From Paenibacillus sp. SC116 (GTDB taxonomy: Bacteria > Bacillota > Bacilli > Paenibacillales > Paenibacillaceae), in NCBI RefSeq assembly GCF_024733555.1, contig NZ_JANIOF010000001.1, positions 1,033,225-1,097,224 of the forward strand: a stretch of 64,000 nucleotides of DNA. The letters are read 5' to 3'. A program made the translations under genes and the position numbers. The notes beneath the pieces are model-generated. The model saw only the letters and a list, made by a program, of their open reading frames with translations, made no database searches and was not told where the DNA came from. Shown piece after piece: positions 55,519-64,000 of the stretch. The first letter of the stretch is position 1, and each line of letters begins with the position of its first letter.

Positions 55519-56490
55519 TCATGTACTAAATTGCACGTCTCCAGAAAAAACTTTCTTATAACAGCCATCTGCATCCAGCAATAGAAGCGCACCGGATTCA
55601 TCTAGTCCTTGAGCTACACCGCTAACGCGTCCAAAAGGAGTATCGACGTTAAGCGAGCGCCCGATCGTAATACTTTGCGCTTCCCATAACGAGCGAATTG
55701 GGCCGAAACCTTGCTCTTCGTAGAGACGGTACAATTGCTCCCACTCGAACAATACTTCGGCAAGCAGTGCAGCGCGGTCTACTTCTTGTCCACTTTCCCG
55801 ACGCAGCGAAGTCACAACTTGTCGAAGCTCCTCTGGAAAGTCCTCTTCTTCTAAATTAACGCTAATGCCCACACCTGCGATAACACTGAGCAATCGCTCA
55901 TCCTCTGCTTGAGACTCCAGCAAAATGCCGCATACTTTTCGTTCACTTACGAGTAAATCATTCGGCCATTTTATACCTACTGGTAAGGAGACAATACGTT
56001 TGATAGCTCGACATATAGCTACTGCAGTGAGCAGTGTTAAATGAGGAGTGAAATGAAGCGGTATACGCGGCTTAAGCACGAGACTCATCCAAATCCCTTT
56101 ACCCGCAGGTGAATGCCATGCTCTCCCCCGACGACCTCGTCCTTCTCCTTGCTCTTCAGCAATGACGACTGCACCCTCTTCTGCCCCTTCTAGAGACCAA
56201 GCGAGTGCTACGTTCTGAGTTGAATCTGTGCGTTCAAGCAGCTTCAACTGTTGGCCGAAGCTGCTTGACTTGAGATGCTCTCTAATCGATGATTCATCGA
56301 GCTTAGTAGGCTCGCCGATAAGGCGGTATCCAAGCTTCGGAACGGCTTCAAATCGATAGCCTTTTTTGCGCAAACGATTAATTTGCTTCCATACCGCTGT
56401 ACGCGATATGGACAGCTCCCGACTTATCTCTTCGCCAGAAATATATTGATCTTGATGGGATTGGAACCATCCTAAGAGCGGATCGCTCAC
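55519..56490 (-). CDS. birA: Biotin-protein ligase and biotin operon repressor
   Basis: 323 residues. An N-terminal winged helix (ISGEEISRELSISRTAVWKQ, INRLRKKGYRFEAVPKLGYR) is followed by the ligase domain (DSTQNVAL, the biotin loop GEGRGRRGRAWHSPAGKGIW, KWPNDLLVSERKVCGILLE, GVGISVNLEEEDFPEEL) and a C-terminal SH3-like domain (GRSLNVDTPFGRVSGVAQGL, GALLLLDADG). It activates biotin, attaches it to carboxylases and represses bio genes. It overlaps the cca stop by four bases. Confidence 0.96.
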   Translation of the reverse strand: MSDPLLGWFQSHQDQYISGEEISRELSISRTAVWKQINRLRKKGYRFEAVPKLGYRLIGEPTKLDESSIREHLKSSSFGQQLKLLERTDSTQNVALAWSLEGAEEGAVVIAEEQGEGRGRRGRAWHSPAGKGIWMSLVLKPRIPLHFTPHLTLLTAVAICRAIKRIVSLPVGIKWPNDLLVSERKVCGILLESQAEDERLLSVIAGVGISVNLEEEDFPEELRQVVTSLRRESGQEVDRAALLAEVLFEWEQLYRLYEEQGFGPIRSLWEAQSITIGRSLNVDTPFGRVSGVAQGLDESGALLLLDADGCYKKVFSGDVQFST

Positions 56491-57932
56491 ACTGTATCCT
56501 CACCTTTCATTACTTCATTCATTAAGGCATCGCGCTCGTTCGGGAGCGCACCGATTGCCACCTCTAGCCAGACACGTTCTAGGCTGACTCGTACCCAAGG
56601 GCCGGCAGGATGCTCGCTTGTCGCGAGGATGTCGCGGCCCTTAATGGCAAGGTCCGACAGCTGCCGGACCGGCATGTCCTTGAGCCACTGCGGCGCCATG
56701 CGCAGCAGCGTGCAACCAGCCTCTGGTTGCGCGTATGCCCGCTGTAGTTCGTCTGCGGCCTGTGGCTGTGCGTATGCAGCCTGTGCCTGCTGTAGTTCGT
56801 CTGCGGCCTGCGGCTGCTCGTGTGCTTGCTGTGCTGCCGCAGGCTGCTCGCCTAAACTTACGCCTAGCATCGCTTGGCGGCAAGCCAGGGCTCCGCGCAC
56901 AGCCGTTTCGCCATAGGCGAGCACGGCTTGCGCGAACGCGCGGCGCAGCGCAGCTTCGCCAGCGCTAACGGCGCTTTGCGCTGCTGCGGCGGCGGATAAC
57001 GCCTGCGCCGCCGCAGCGAGCTGCGCATGGGCGCGCAGGACGGGCAATATGCCGTCCTGCTGCGCGCCTGAGAGGCGCAGGGCAAGGCATACAGCCTGCG
57101 CCTCTTCCGCGCTTGCGCCATGCACAAGCGCAAACAGCGCGAAGCGCAGCTCGGGCGTCTCCATTTGCCCGATCGCTGCGAGTGCGCTTTGCCAACGGGC
57201 GCTCCATGGGTGCGCTATGTATAGAAGCGGCTCTTTCGCATAAGCGAGTATCCCGCTTCGCACGACAAACGCCCAGCCCCTAGCAGGATCTGGCCCAGCG
57301 GTAAGCTTCCACAACTCTTCGCGCACACGTTCCATCGCGACAGGAGCCAATTCAGCGCGCAGCTTCATCAATGCGCGCCACGTCCCCTTCGCGATCCGCA
57401 TCTGTAACACAGAAGCGAAGCGAAGCGCTCGCAGCATGCGCAAAGCATCCTCGCTGAACCGCTCCTCTGCATCACCAACTGTACGGATGCGGCACGCAAG
57501 CAAATCGACTTGTCCAGCAAATGGATCCAGCACAAAGCCGTTAGCATCAACGGCCATTGCATTCATCGTAAAGTCTCTTCGACGCAAATCTTCCGTCACA
57601 TCCGTAATAAATTCCACGGACGCTGGACGGCGATTATCCACATAACCGCCCTCACGTCGAAATGTTGTCACTTCATAAGTACCATATTTCGTGACAACCG
57701 TAACCGTTCCATGCTGCAAGCCTGTTGGTATGACACGATCAAACACATCACATACTTGATCAGGCTCTGCAGAAGTAGCAATATCGATATCGTGAATGGG
57801 ACGTCCTAGTATCGTATCACGCACACATCCGCCTACCATATAAGCTTGATAACCAAACTGCTCTAGCGTTCGAATAATTTCTCTCGCTCCTTCAGCTAGG
57901 TCACTATTCAACTGTAGTTGAAGCATATCCAT
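56487..57932 (-). CDS. cca: CCA-adding tRNA nucleotidyltransferase with an alanine/glutamine-rich insertion
   Basis: 481 residues against about 400 for B. subtilis Cca. The head and neck are normal: YMVGGCVRDTILGRPIHDID, FRREGGYVDNRRPASVEFI, DLRRRDFTMNAMAVD and EERFSEDALRMLRALRFAS. It builds and repairs the 3' CCA of tRNAs. Between about residues 320 and 425 the protein becomes alanine- and glutamine-rich, with a repeated QPQAADELQ unit, before normal sequence resumes (WLKDMPVRQLSDLAIKGRDI). The coding DNA of this stretch is far more GC-rich than its surroundings. AAAGG precedes the ATG. Confidence 0.95.
   Translation of the reverse strand: MDMLQLQLNSDLAEGAREIIRTLEQFGYQAYMVGGCVRDTILGRPIHDIDIATSAEPDQVCDVFDRVIPTGLQHGTVTVVTKYGTYEVTTFRREGGYVDNRRPASVEFITDVTEDLRRRDFTMNAMAVDANGFVLDPFAGQVDLLACRIRTVGDAEERFSEDALRMLRALRFASVLQMRIAKGTWRALMKLRAELAPVAMERVREELWKLTAGPDPARGWAFVVRSGILAYAKEPLLYIAHPWSARWQSALAAIGQMETPELRFALFALVHGASAEEAQAVCLALRLSGAQQDGILPVLRAHAQLAAAAQALSAAAAAQSAVSAGEAALRRAFAQAVLAYGETAVRGALACRQAMLGVSLGEQPAAAQQAHEQPQAADELQQAQAAYAQPQAADELQRAYAQPEAGCTLLRMAPQWLKDMPVRQLSDLAIKGRDILATSEHPAGPWVRVSLERVWLEVAIGALPNERDALMNEVMKGEDTV
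56737..56830. repeat. Tandem 48-bp repeat within cca
   Basis: A block containing GTAGTTCGTCTGCGGCCTG occurs at 56741-56762 and again at 56789-56810, 48 bp apart (16 codons), with partial third copies on both sides. It encodes QPQAADELQ-type units. The surrounding 56700-57150 is strikingly GC-rich. Confidence 0.7.
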
Positions 57933-57992
57933 TCAAGCCTTTCTTGACATCGGTTTCACGACAGGATGCCGATAATAACCAATGCATATCGA

Positions 57993-59162
57993 TCATGACG
58001 TGCACACGGGCTCTTCCAAATTTACTTCCCGATTCAATACACGATAATATATTTTCTCATACTCATGCGTGATGAGATCATTACAGAACACGTGACGAGC
58101 TCTATGCAAGCATGCTTCACGCATACGCTCTGCCAAAGCATCGTCTGTCAACAAGCGGACCGCATAAGCTGCCATCGCATCGGTATCTCCGACTGGTGCC
58201 AAAAATCCCGTTTCTTCATGAGTTACGAGTTCAGGTATGCCACCTGCAATCGAACCGATAGTCGGAACACCGCAAGCCATTGCTTCCAAGGCAACCAAGC
58301 CAAAGCTTTCTTTCTCCGAAGGTAATAACAAAACGTCAGCCAAAGAAATAACTTGAGCGATCTCGTCCTGTTTTCCTAAGAAATGTACGCGATTTTCCAA
58401 ACCCATGGCCATAATTTTGTGCTGTACTTTCGGCATATCAGGTCCTTCACCAACAAAAACAAGTCGTGAAGGCACTTTTTCCGCCATTTTTGCAAATGTA
58501 TCAACTACATCACATACCCGCTTCACCGGACGGAAATTAGAAATGTGCATTACGATTTTCTCATCTGGATATGCAAACTCTGAACGCAAGTGAGAAATAT
58601 CACGCGGATAATACACTCGCTTATCGATAAAGTTATAAGTCAAGTCAATATGACGATCAATATCAAGCAATTCTCTCGTCTCGGAAATCAAGTCTTGGGA
58701 TACTGCCGTAACGGCGTCACTTTGATTAATCGCAAACCGAATCATGTCCTTTAAAGTTTCATCCTGCGCTAACACGGTAATATCCGTACCATGAAGAGTA
58801 GTGACCACTTTTAAATCCGAAGAGCTCATTTGTTTCGCCAAATAAGCACATACGGCATGTGGTACTGCGTAATGAACATGAAGCAAATCCAACTGCTGCA
58901 TTTTTGCCACTTGTGCCATTTTGCTGGCTAATGACAAATCATAAGGAGGATAGCGGAACACATAATAATCATTCACATCCACCTCATGGTAATAAATATT
59001 TTTCTGAAAAGAAGTTCCTAAACGAAACGGAATATTGTGCGTAATAAAATGAACTTGATGTCCACGCTCAGCCAACAGTTTGCCAAGCTCTGTTGCAACC
59101 ACACCTGACCCTCCAAGTGAAGGGTAGCATGTTATCCCTATTTTCAAAGGCTCCTGTGTCAT
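57993..59162 (-). CDS. bshA: N-acetyl-alpha-D-glucosaminyl L-malate synthase
   Basis: 389 residues. A GT4 glycosyltransferase that starts bacillithiol synthesis by joining UDP-GlcNAc and L-malate. Family hallmarks are the N-terminal ITCYPSLGGSGVVATELGKL, HVHYAVPHAVCAYLA, TTLHGTDITVL, HISNFRPVKRV, and the sugar-nucleotide EX7E region LLPSEKESFGLVALEAMACG. AGGGAGG precedes the ATG. It follows cca and precedes no further gene of the pathway on its own; bshB1 is upstream in the same direction. Confidence 0.96.
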   Translation of the reverse strand: MTQEPLKIGITCYPSLGGSGVVATELGKLLAERGHQVHFITHNIPFRLGTSFQKNIYYHEVDVNDYYVFRYPPYDLSLASKMAQVAKMQQLDLLHVHYAVPHAVCAYLAKQMSSSDLKVVTTLHGTDITVLAQDETLKDMIRFAINQSDAVTAVSQDLISETRELLDIDRHIDLTYNFIDKRVYYPRDISHLRSEFAYPDEKIVMHISNFRPVKRVCDVVDTFAKMAEKVPSRLVFVGEGPDMPKVQHKIMAMGLENRVHFLGKQDEIAQVISLADVLLLPSEKESFGLVALEAMACGVPTIGSIAGGIPELVTHEETGFLAPVGDTDAMAAYAVRLLTDDALAERMREACLHRARHVFCNDLITHEYEKIYYRVLNREVNLEEPVCTS

Positions 59163-59262
59163 ACCCTGACCTCCCTTACACTGCTGCTCTCTACAACAAC
59201 GGTTTACTGCTGCTGCATCAATGAAGGATTATATGCCTTCTTTATATTTACGTATTTATGAT

Positions 59263-59973
59263 TTATGATTCCCGTTCTAACAAATATGCAACATGATAAG
59301 GACCCTTATAAATAAAACCTTCTGCATACTCAATCCCTCTTGCTTGTCCTATAAGCGCATCGCGAGCGGCAACCCGTTCTACGTAACCTTGATTTAATGG
59401 AGTTGCAACGATATCTTCCCCACTTTTTGCGCATGTGAACTGGGACTGATAAGCATAAAGAGCTGCCTGCTTCTGATCATAAACATCTGTTACATCGACG
59501 ATAAGGTCAGCTGGTGCCAAGTCGTTAATGAAGTAAAAATACACATGTTCAGGCTGATGAGCAGCCAACTCTGGCATGTATCGGCGTAACTTCGCATTAA
59601 ACAGCGCTTCTTGTACGATACGACTGCACATGACATGGTCAGGATGCCTATCTTCCCAATACGGTACAAAAACAACACGCGGCCGATAGGTACGGATTGC
59701 TTTGACAACTTCATCAACATGCGACTTATCCAACTTCAATCCGCGATCGGGCAACCCCAAATTCAAGCGAAAGGATATTCTCAACGCTTCATCAGCCGCC
59801 TTTGCTTCCTGCTGACGTATTTCTACCGTTCCATTAGAAGACATCTCAGCATAAGTCATATCAACGATACCAATGCTAAAGCCTGCTTGCTGATGTTTGG
59901 CCAACGTACCACCCATCCCAATTTCTACGTCATCAGGATGAGCTCCGAATGCTAATAAATCTACCTGATTCAT
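59263..59973 (-). CDS. bshB1: Bacillithiol biosynthesis deacetylase BshB1
   Basis: 236 residues. A zinc LmbE/PIG-L type hydrolase that deacetylates GlcNAc-malate, the step after BshA. The metal motif AFGAHPDDVEIGMGG, the YWEDRHPDHVMCSRIV segment with further ligands, and ACVA-type C-terminal residues (QSQFTCAKSGEDIVAT) are visible. The start codon shares one base with the mgsA stop (TAATG), so translation is coupled. Confidence 0.96.
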   Translation of the reverse strand: MNQVDLLAFGAHPDDVEIGMGGTLAKHQQAGFSIGIVDMTYAEMSSNGTVEIRQQEAKAADEALRISFRLNLGLPDRGLKLDKSHVDEVVKAIRTYRPRVVFVPYWEDRHPDHVMCSRIVQEALFNAKLRRYMPELAAHQPEHVYFYFINDLAPADLIVDVTDVYDQKQAALYAYQSQFTCAKSGEDIVATPLNQGYVERVAARDALIGQARGIEYAEGFIYKGPYHVAYLLERES

Positions 59974-60398
59974 TAAGCTTCATCGACTCCCGGTTTATAT
60001 TTATCCGTTAATTCTCGCCAAGCAAAATCTCCACGCTCTAATGCACGTACGAGCAGCTCAGCGGTAGCAATATTGGTCGCTACCGGAATACCTTGCACAT
60101 CACATAGACGAAGCAACGCGATAATATCTGGCTCGTGAGGTTGTGCCATAAGCGGATCACGCAAGAAGATAATCAGATCCATTTCATTATCGGCAACTAA
60201 GGCGCCAATTTGTTGATCTCCACCGAGCGGTCCAGACTGGAAACGATGAATATCTAATTTCGTAGCATCCATAATACGGCTTCCTGTCGTCCCCGTTGAA
60301 TAAAGCTTATGACCATGAAATACATATTCGTAAGCAATTACAAAGTTGACCATTTCATCTTTTTTGCGATCATGTGAAATGAATGCGATATTTAGCAT
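59973..60398 (-). CDS. mgsA: Methylglyoxal synthase
   Basis: 141 residues. It converts dihydroxyacetone phosphate to methylglyoxal plus phosphate. Motifs are [29 protein letters not shown], the catalytic [33 protein letters not shown] and the phosphate-binding TNIATAELL. Being in one transcript with bacillithiol genes makes sense because bacillithiol takes part in methylglyoxal detoxification in Bacillus. Confidence 0.97.
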   Translation of the reverse strand: MLNIAFISHDRKKDEMVNFVIAYEYVFHGHKLYSTGTTGSRIMDATKLDIHRFQSGPLGGDQQIGALVADNEMDLIIFLRDPLMAQPHEPDIIALLRLCDVQGIPVATNIATAELLVRALERGDFAWRELTDKYKPGVDEA

Positions 60399-60477
60399 AG
60401 TTAATTACCCTCCGTCTATCTGCGATGTATACAAGTTAGAAGTTTGAATATTATGAAATGCATGTATCGAAAAGCTA

Positions 60478-61278
60478 TTAGTCCATCATGTGCTCAAAAC
60501 CATAAATTAATTCTTCTATTTCCATGACTTTCTTTACGGCAACATTAACTCCAGGCATGTAGCCTGCACGCTCATAAGAATCATGACGTATTTTTAACGA
60601 TTGGCCGTATCCACCGAAAATAACTTCTTGTTGTGCAAACACACCAGGTAAACGAACACTGTGAATTCGGAATCCATTGTAGTATCCGCCACGTGATCCT
60701 TCAATCGTCTCCTCCTCGTTCGGATTGCCTTGACGATGCTCTTTTCGAACTTGAGAGATCAATTCTGCCGTTTTAACTGCTGTACCCGATGGTGCATCCA
60801 ACTTCTGATCACCATGATACTCTATAATTTCAAGATCAGGGAAATATTTAGATGCCTGTTGGGCAAATTTCATCATTAAGATGGCTCCAATGGAGAAGTT
60901 GGGTGCAATTAAGCCTCCAAGCTTCTTCTCTCTGCACATTTGCTGCAGCTCTTCAATTTGTTCTGCTGTGAATCCGGTTGCTCCGACTACAGGCCTTACA
61001 CCATATCGAATAGCTAGCAATGTATTATTCATAACTACATGCGGAGTAGTAAAATCAACAAGCACATCTGGGCTTGTCTGTTCCAATGCTCGTTCCAAAT
61101 CATTTGTCACGATAACACCGCTTGCTGGCAAGCCAACTAGTTGTGCAGCATCAATGGAACCAGAAGATCTATCGATTGCTGCTGCTAGTTCCAGTGTATC
61201 ATCTTCTAGAACCATTTTTACAACTTCGCGGCCCATACGGCCACCCGCTCCAGTTACAGCAACTCTTATCTTATTCAT
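60478..61278 (-). CDS. dapB: 4-hydroxy-tetrahydrodipicolinate reductase
   Basis: 266 residues. It reduces the lysine/diaminopimelate and dipicolinate precursor with NAD(P)H. The nucleotide loop VAVTGAGGRMGREVV and the catalytic segment EIIEYHGDQKLDAPSGTAVK are present; the second histidine of the common HH pair is glycine here, while the first histidine and lysine remain. The start overlaps the ypjD stop by four bases. Confidence 0.96.
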   Translation of the reverse strand: MNKIRVAVTGAGGRMGREVVKMVLEDDTLELAAAIDRSSGSIDAAQLVGLPASGVIVTNDLERALEQTSPDVLVDFTTPHVVMNNTLLAIRYGVRPVVGATGFTAEQIEELQQMCREKKLGGLIAPNFSIGAILMMKFAQQASKYFPDLEIIEYHGDQKLDAPSGTAVKTAELISQVRKEHRQGNPNEEETIEGSRGGYYNGFRIHSVRLPGVFAQQEVIFGGYGQSLKIRHDSYERAGYMPGVNVAVKKVMEIEELIYGFEHMMD

Positions 61279-61685
61279 GATTCATCAACCTTTCCGTTAT
61301 CATCATGTCCAACGTTCGATGATTGTTCGATTCGAGTCCATCGATTTGCATCACGTGTGTTGAATTTATCCATTACTTTATCGTGAGCTTCTGTCAAATC
61401 AATTCCTAAGGAATTAGCAAAGCATAATAGAATAAAGAGAACATCCCCAAGCTCCATTTCGATGGAATTATCCGCTTCAGAGGATTTCTTCGGTTTCTCA
61501 CCATAGAAATGATTCACCTCACGAGCTAATTCCCCTGCCTCCTCCGTCAATCTAGCAAGCATTGCTAATGGACTGAAGTATCCTTCTTTAAACTGGGATA
61601 TGTATTGATCGACTTCGCGCTGCATTTCAGCCAATGGCTTATCGCGAAGATTTTCTAATGAAAAGGAACGTTGATGATCCGACAT
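61275..61685 (-). CDS. ypjD: MazG-type nucleotide pyrophosphohydrolase (YpjD)
   Basis: 136 residues from the ATG at 61685, with AGAAAGGA upstream. A single MazG-like domain: the acidic helix EEAGELAREVNHFYGE, a charged loop (EKPKKSSEADNSIE), and ELGDVLFILLCFANSLGIDL with the metal-binding ExxD. It likely hydrolyses non-canonical nucleoside triphosphates. The same gene lies next to dapB in B. subtilis. The region 61690-61890 upstream holds no convincing gene. Confidence 0.9.
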   Translation of the reverse strand: MSDHQRSFSLENLRDKPLAEMQREVDQYISQFKEGYFSPLAMLARLTEEAGELAREVNHFYGEKPKKSSEADNSIEMELGDVLFILLCFANSLGIDLTEAHDKVMDKFNTRDANRWTRIEQSSNVGHDDNGKVDES

Positions 61686-61847
61686 GGTCAATCCTTTCTG
61701 TACATGCACATGTTGTATGCCTGCACGATGCCTAATATAGCTAATATGTTATCGCAAAGCATGATGGAAAACAAATGCTTTTTAAGCCCATTTATTGTTG
61801 CTGTGCAGGATTGAAGCATGATAGTAAGGGCCGTCATCGATAAATAA

Positions 61848-61882
61848 TAAAAAAGACGACTTCCGCTTTCAGAAGTCATCTT
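61848..61882 (-). terminator. Intrinsic terminator of ypjB
   Basis: Minus strand: AAGATGACTTC, eight-base loop, GAAGTCGTCTT and TTTTT, ten bp after the ypjB stop. It separates ypjB from the ypjD-dapB-mgsA-bsh run. Confidence 0.88.
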
Positions 61883-61891
61883 ATCCATCAT

Positions 61892-62722
61892 TTATAATGA
61901 ACCCCAAGGACTATTGTGAATACCATCTCGGTCATAGCGATACTTTTGATACGCCACATACGCTAACGTAACCGTAACAATACACCCTAACCATATTAAT
62001 ACTTGCATCGGAATAGGCTCTTCCACAATAGGTGCAATCGTCTCTAATTCCTTCGTAGATCCAAACAAATTATCTAATATAATGGATTCATAATCTTTTA
62101 AAGCACGCTGTACATCTTCATGCTTCACTTCATCACGTATGCCCTTATTAACAAGTGTAATCATAGAAGTTGCCATTTCAATTGCTTCTATAGGACGATC
62201 AATGGAAGCAGCAGGCAGCAGCCTATCCATATGTTCCAGCCACTGTAAGGATACCTGCTTCCATACAGCAGCAGTTTTTGCCTCAGCCATCTGTTTCATC
62301 TCATCCATGATGACCGTTGCATACTGCCGCCACATTGCATCCTGTTCATGCGTAACTGCGTCAATGACTAATCGTAATCGAGCAGCCGCTCGTTCAAGTT
62401 GCTGTTCATCTTGTTTGGCAGCAACCAGCGTCTGCTTAAAGCGTATCACGCTATCGGTAATCGCCTTCATTTGCTCGTAGGTCATATGATCGAACATGCC
62501 TGGTGCTGATAGTACCGTGGTGAAATTTTTCATATTGGCATGAATATTTGTCATGTTTCCATTCACGCTATCTTTATACATCGCTGCAGCTAGCCGGTCA
62601 GCCTCTTTCCAATTCAAGATGTTGAGATCGGATTGTTTATCAACGGCAGCTTGTACGTACGGAGGCATGGACATTACGGCCCATACAAGTACGAAACAGA
62701 TAACGATACGCAGTGCATGCAT
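61892..62722 (-). CDS. ypjB: Sporulation protein YpjB
   Basis: 276 residues. A signal peptide (LRIVICFVLVWAVMSM, ending near VQAA), a long helical external domain (DLNILNWKEADRLAAAMYKD, LERAAARLRLVIDAVTHEQD) and a C-terminal membrane helix (PMQVLIWLGCIVTVTLAYVA) followed by a short basic tail. B. subtilis YpjB has this layout, this position, and is reported as a sporulation protein. GGAGGGG lies five bases before the chosen ATG; a GTG two codons earlier is the alternative. Confidence 0.85.
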   Translation of the reverse strand: MHALRIVICFVLVWAVMSMPPYVQAAVDKQSDLNILNWKEADRLAAAMYKDSVNGNMTNIHANMKNFTTVLSAPGMFDHMTYEQMKAITDSVIRFKQTLVAAKQDEQQLERAAARLRLVIDAVTHEQDAMWRQYATVIMDEMKQMAEAKTAAVWKQVSLQWLEHMDRLLPAASIDRPIEAIEMATSMITLVNKGIRDEVKHEDVQRALKDYESIILDNLFGSTKELETIAPIVEEPIPMQVLIWLGCIVTVTLAYVAYQKYRYDRDGIHNSPWGSL

Positions 62723-62787
62723 GTACACCCCTCCCCTTCCTTAACCTATGGGGAAGAATGAGAATCTAGAACAATTCAAGTAGACAA

Positions 62788-63543
62788 CTATCTTTTTCTT
62801 GCAGCAACAACGATACTAATGGATTTTCCTGTCAAAGGTTGCTCTTTCCACCCGCCCCACATATGAAGCAGTTCAAATCCACTAGCGTCCATCAATCGGA
62901 TTAATTCCTGCGGGAATGTATAACGCAAATCAATATAGGTTGTATCATCATTATCAATCTGATCATTTACATAATAGGTTCTAACCGTTTTATACCGTTG
63001 AATTTGGCTAACCGCATCATAGCTGCTCTGGTAAGCAACTTCACATACTCGACCATCTGCACATGTGTATTTGTGATCAACGAGCAGCTCATCTGGCTGA
63101 AAGATTTCATCTGCCAATGGGAATCTTGTGTCAAACAAGCATATGCCCCCTGGCTTCAGCGCTTTATGGAAGGATTGCAGCAAGCGACTCTGTGAATCAT
63201 TTGTTAGAAAATGCTGAAATGCATTCCCCACCATTGAAACGAGCTGAAAGTTATTCTCCCAGGGTAATTCTTCACAGTCAGCTTGTTGCCAAACAATATC
63301 CAAATTCAGCTCAGCAGACTTTAGAGCAGCATGATCAAGCATACCTTGATGAAGATCGACCCCTACTACTTCATACCCTTCCTGTGCTAAAGGTATCGCA
63401 ATTCTGCCTGTTCCTGTTGCTGCATCCAACACTGGCCCTTCTGACAGCTGACACATTTTTAAAATGGTAGCTAGTTCGTATGTACCTTTATTCTCTTCAT
63501 CATAACGTATTACATCTGCGTATTCTTGTAGATTATGATCCAT
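62788..63543 (-). CDS. Class I SAM-dependent methyltransferase
   Basis: 251 residues from the ATG at 63543, which has GTGGAGGA upstream; twelve codons of open frame before it lack a site. The SAM-binding motif I VLDAATGTGRIAIPLA, acidic VVGVDLHQGM, QQADCEELPW and SMVGNAFQHFL are present. The C-terminus has a beta-strand-rich lid (RYKTVRTYYVNDQ, LLHMWGGWKEQPLTG). The substrate is unknown. It lies between ypjA and ypjB, an insertion compared with B. subtilis. Confidence 0.88.
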   Translation of the reverse strand: MDHNLQEYADVIRYDEENKGTYELATILKMCQLSEGPVLDAATGTGRIAIPLAQEGYEVVGVDLHQGMLDHAALKSAELNLDIVWQQADCEELPWENNFQLVSMVGNAFQHFLTNDSQSRLLQSFHKALKPGGICLFDTRFPLADEIFQPDELLVDHKYTCADGRVCEVAYQSSYDAVSQIQRYKTVRTYYVNDQIDNDDTTYIDLRYTFPQELIRLMDASGFELLHMWGGWKEQPLTGKSISIVVAARKR

Positions 63544-63605
63544 TTCGTTCCTCCACATGTTGTATGCATAGATAACCAATCATCCATTTCTTTTATAAAA
63601 GTTTA

Positions 63606-64000
63606 TTATAAAAGTCTGTTGTGTTGTCCCCTAATTACCAATCTTGCTGCTGCAACACTAACACCTGTAAGTATAAAAGTGAAAATACAAATAGCGGTCA
63701 AATCATCCATTAACAATCGAGACAAACTTGGAAATACACCAAACATATAATCAACCGTATCATTAAGCCAAGTCCATCCTGCTGCAACCATAATGCTAAT
63801 CGCCCCATAGCGGAACCATTTCGCATACAATAATGCTTCAACTGCCATAGCCAAGTGTGAGGAAATTAACATCCAGTCCTGCCAGATCATGTCCTGTCCT
63901 TGATATGTCGCGCTAAAAATCATGACACAAGCCCATATCCCGTACTTAATTGAAGTAACCACGGCTAAAGCTTCGATAATTCCCCTGAATGCAAGTAAAG
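63606..64000 (-). CDS. ypjA: DUF1405 membrane protein YpjA, 5' end beyond the window
   Basis: At least 131 codons; the frame stays open to the window edge (LLAFRGIIEALAVVTSIKYG), so the true start is outside. Three to four hydrophobic segments are seen (IKYGIWACVMIF, WMLISSHLAMAVEALLYAKW, AISIMVAAGWTW, AICIFTFILTGVSVAAARLV). The SIKYGIW and HLAM segments match the YpjA/DUF1405 family, whose function is unknown. Its place after the ypjB side of the block agrees with B. subtilis, where qcr genes follow. Confidence 0.85.
   Translation of the reverse strand, partial: LLAFRGIIEALAVVTSIKYGIWACVMIFSATYQGQDMIWQDWMLISSHLAMAVEALLYAKWFRYGAISIMVAAGWTWLNDTVDYMFGVFPSLSRLLMDDLTAICIFTFILTGVSVAAARLVIRGQHNRLL

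Noticed and set aside
56629-57243. Overlapping alanine/arginine-rich frames on both strands across cca
   Set aside because: They arise from the GC-rich repeat region, where stop codons are rare; cca itself has full family motifs and start signals.
61688-61891. 67-codon minus-strand open frame between ypjD and ypjB
   Set aside because: It runs through the ypjB terminator, begins inside that hairpin, has no ribosome site and no protein-like pattern.

Overview
The window looks like a chromosomal segment of a spore-forming Firmicute of the Paenibacillaceae, most likely Paenibacillus or a close relative. The reasons are gene order and content. The conserved block dnaD, asnS, ypmB/tseB, dinG, panD-panC-panB, birA, cca, bshA, bshB1, mgsA, dapB, ypjD, ypjB, ypjA matches the Bacillus subtilis arrangement. 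It carries Paenibacillus-style insertions: an S-layer-homology protein, an AA10 polysaccharide monooxygenase, giant DUF11 repeat proteins, and rex next to a methylthioadenosine deaminase. GC is moderate by eye, Shine-Dalgarno sites are strong, and GTG/TTG starts are frequent. No tRNA, rRNA, insertion sequence, prophage or CRISPR array was seen.

Layout. 1-98: start of a membrane protein, probably an ABC exporter. 371-4192: a double dynamin-like GTPase. 4300-5270: a small conserved protein and endonuclease III. 5410-10453: an envelope/sporulation cluster (SLH protein, GerMN lipoprotein, Amidase_3 autolysin). 10558-11097: gene debris, namely an ABC-ATPase remnant and a truncated small gene. 11102-13381: a compact ADP-ribose operon (Nudix-winged-helix protein, NADAR glycosidase, PARG-like macrodomain hydrolase). 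Its promoter carries three 9-bp repeats spaced exactly 14 bp apart. 13794-16993: leuC-leuD with a divergent LysR regulator. 17216-26906: methionine salvage (mtnU, mtnE, mtnW, mtnX, mtnB) interleaved with proline synthesis (proB, proA, proI) behind a T-box leader whose likely specifier is the proline codon CCU.

27034-37748 is one giant DUF11 repeat gene of about 3,570 codons. It is split into two reading frames by a run of seven C on the coding strand; one more C restores a continuous protein. Nineteen of its repeats alternate strictly between two types. 38163-49166 holds dnaD, asnS, ackA, an hbd-type dehydrogenase, a short FtsH-like protease with a membrane partner, a chitin-active LPMO on the opposite strand, tseB, mtaD and rex. 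49244-64000 is the conserved block: dinG, a TPR protein, pantothenate genes, birA, cca, bacillithiol genes, mgsA, dapB, ypjD, ypjB, a methyltransferase, and ypjA cut by the window edge.

How the genes work together. proB/proA/proI make proline from glutamate, and mtnW is translationally coupled to proI. Methylthioribose salvage therefore probably shares transcripts with proline synthesis. The ADP-ribose genes could release ADP-ribose from modified macromolecules and then hydrolyse it. panBCD is preceded by a structured leader ending in an intrinsic terminator, which suggests attenuation. The best candidates for something undescribed are the ADP-ribose operon with its periodic operator, the joint proline/methionine-salvage operon, and the possibly phase-variable DUF11 protein.
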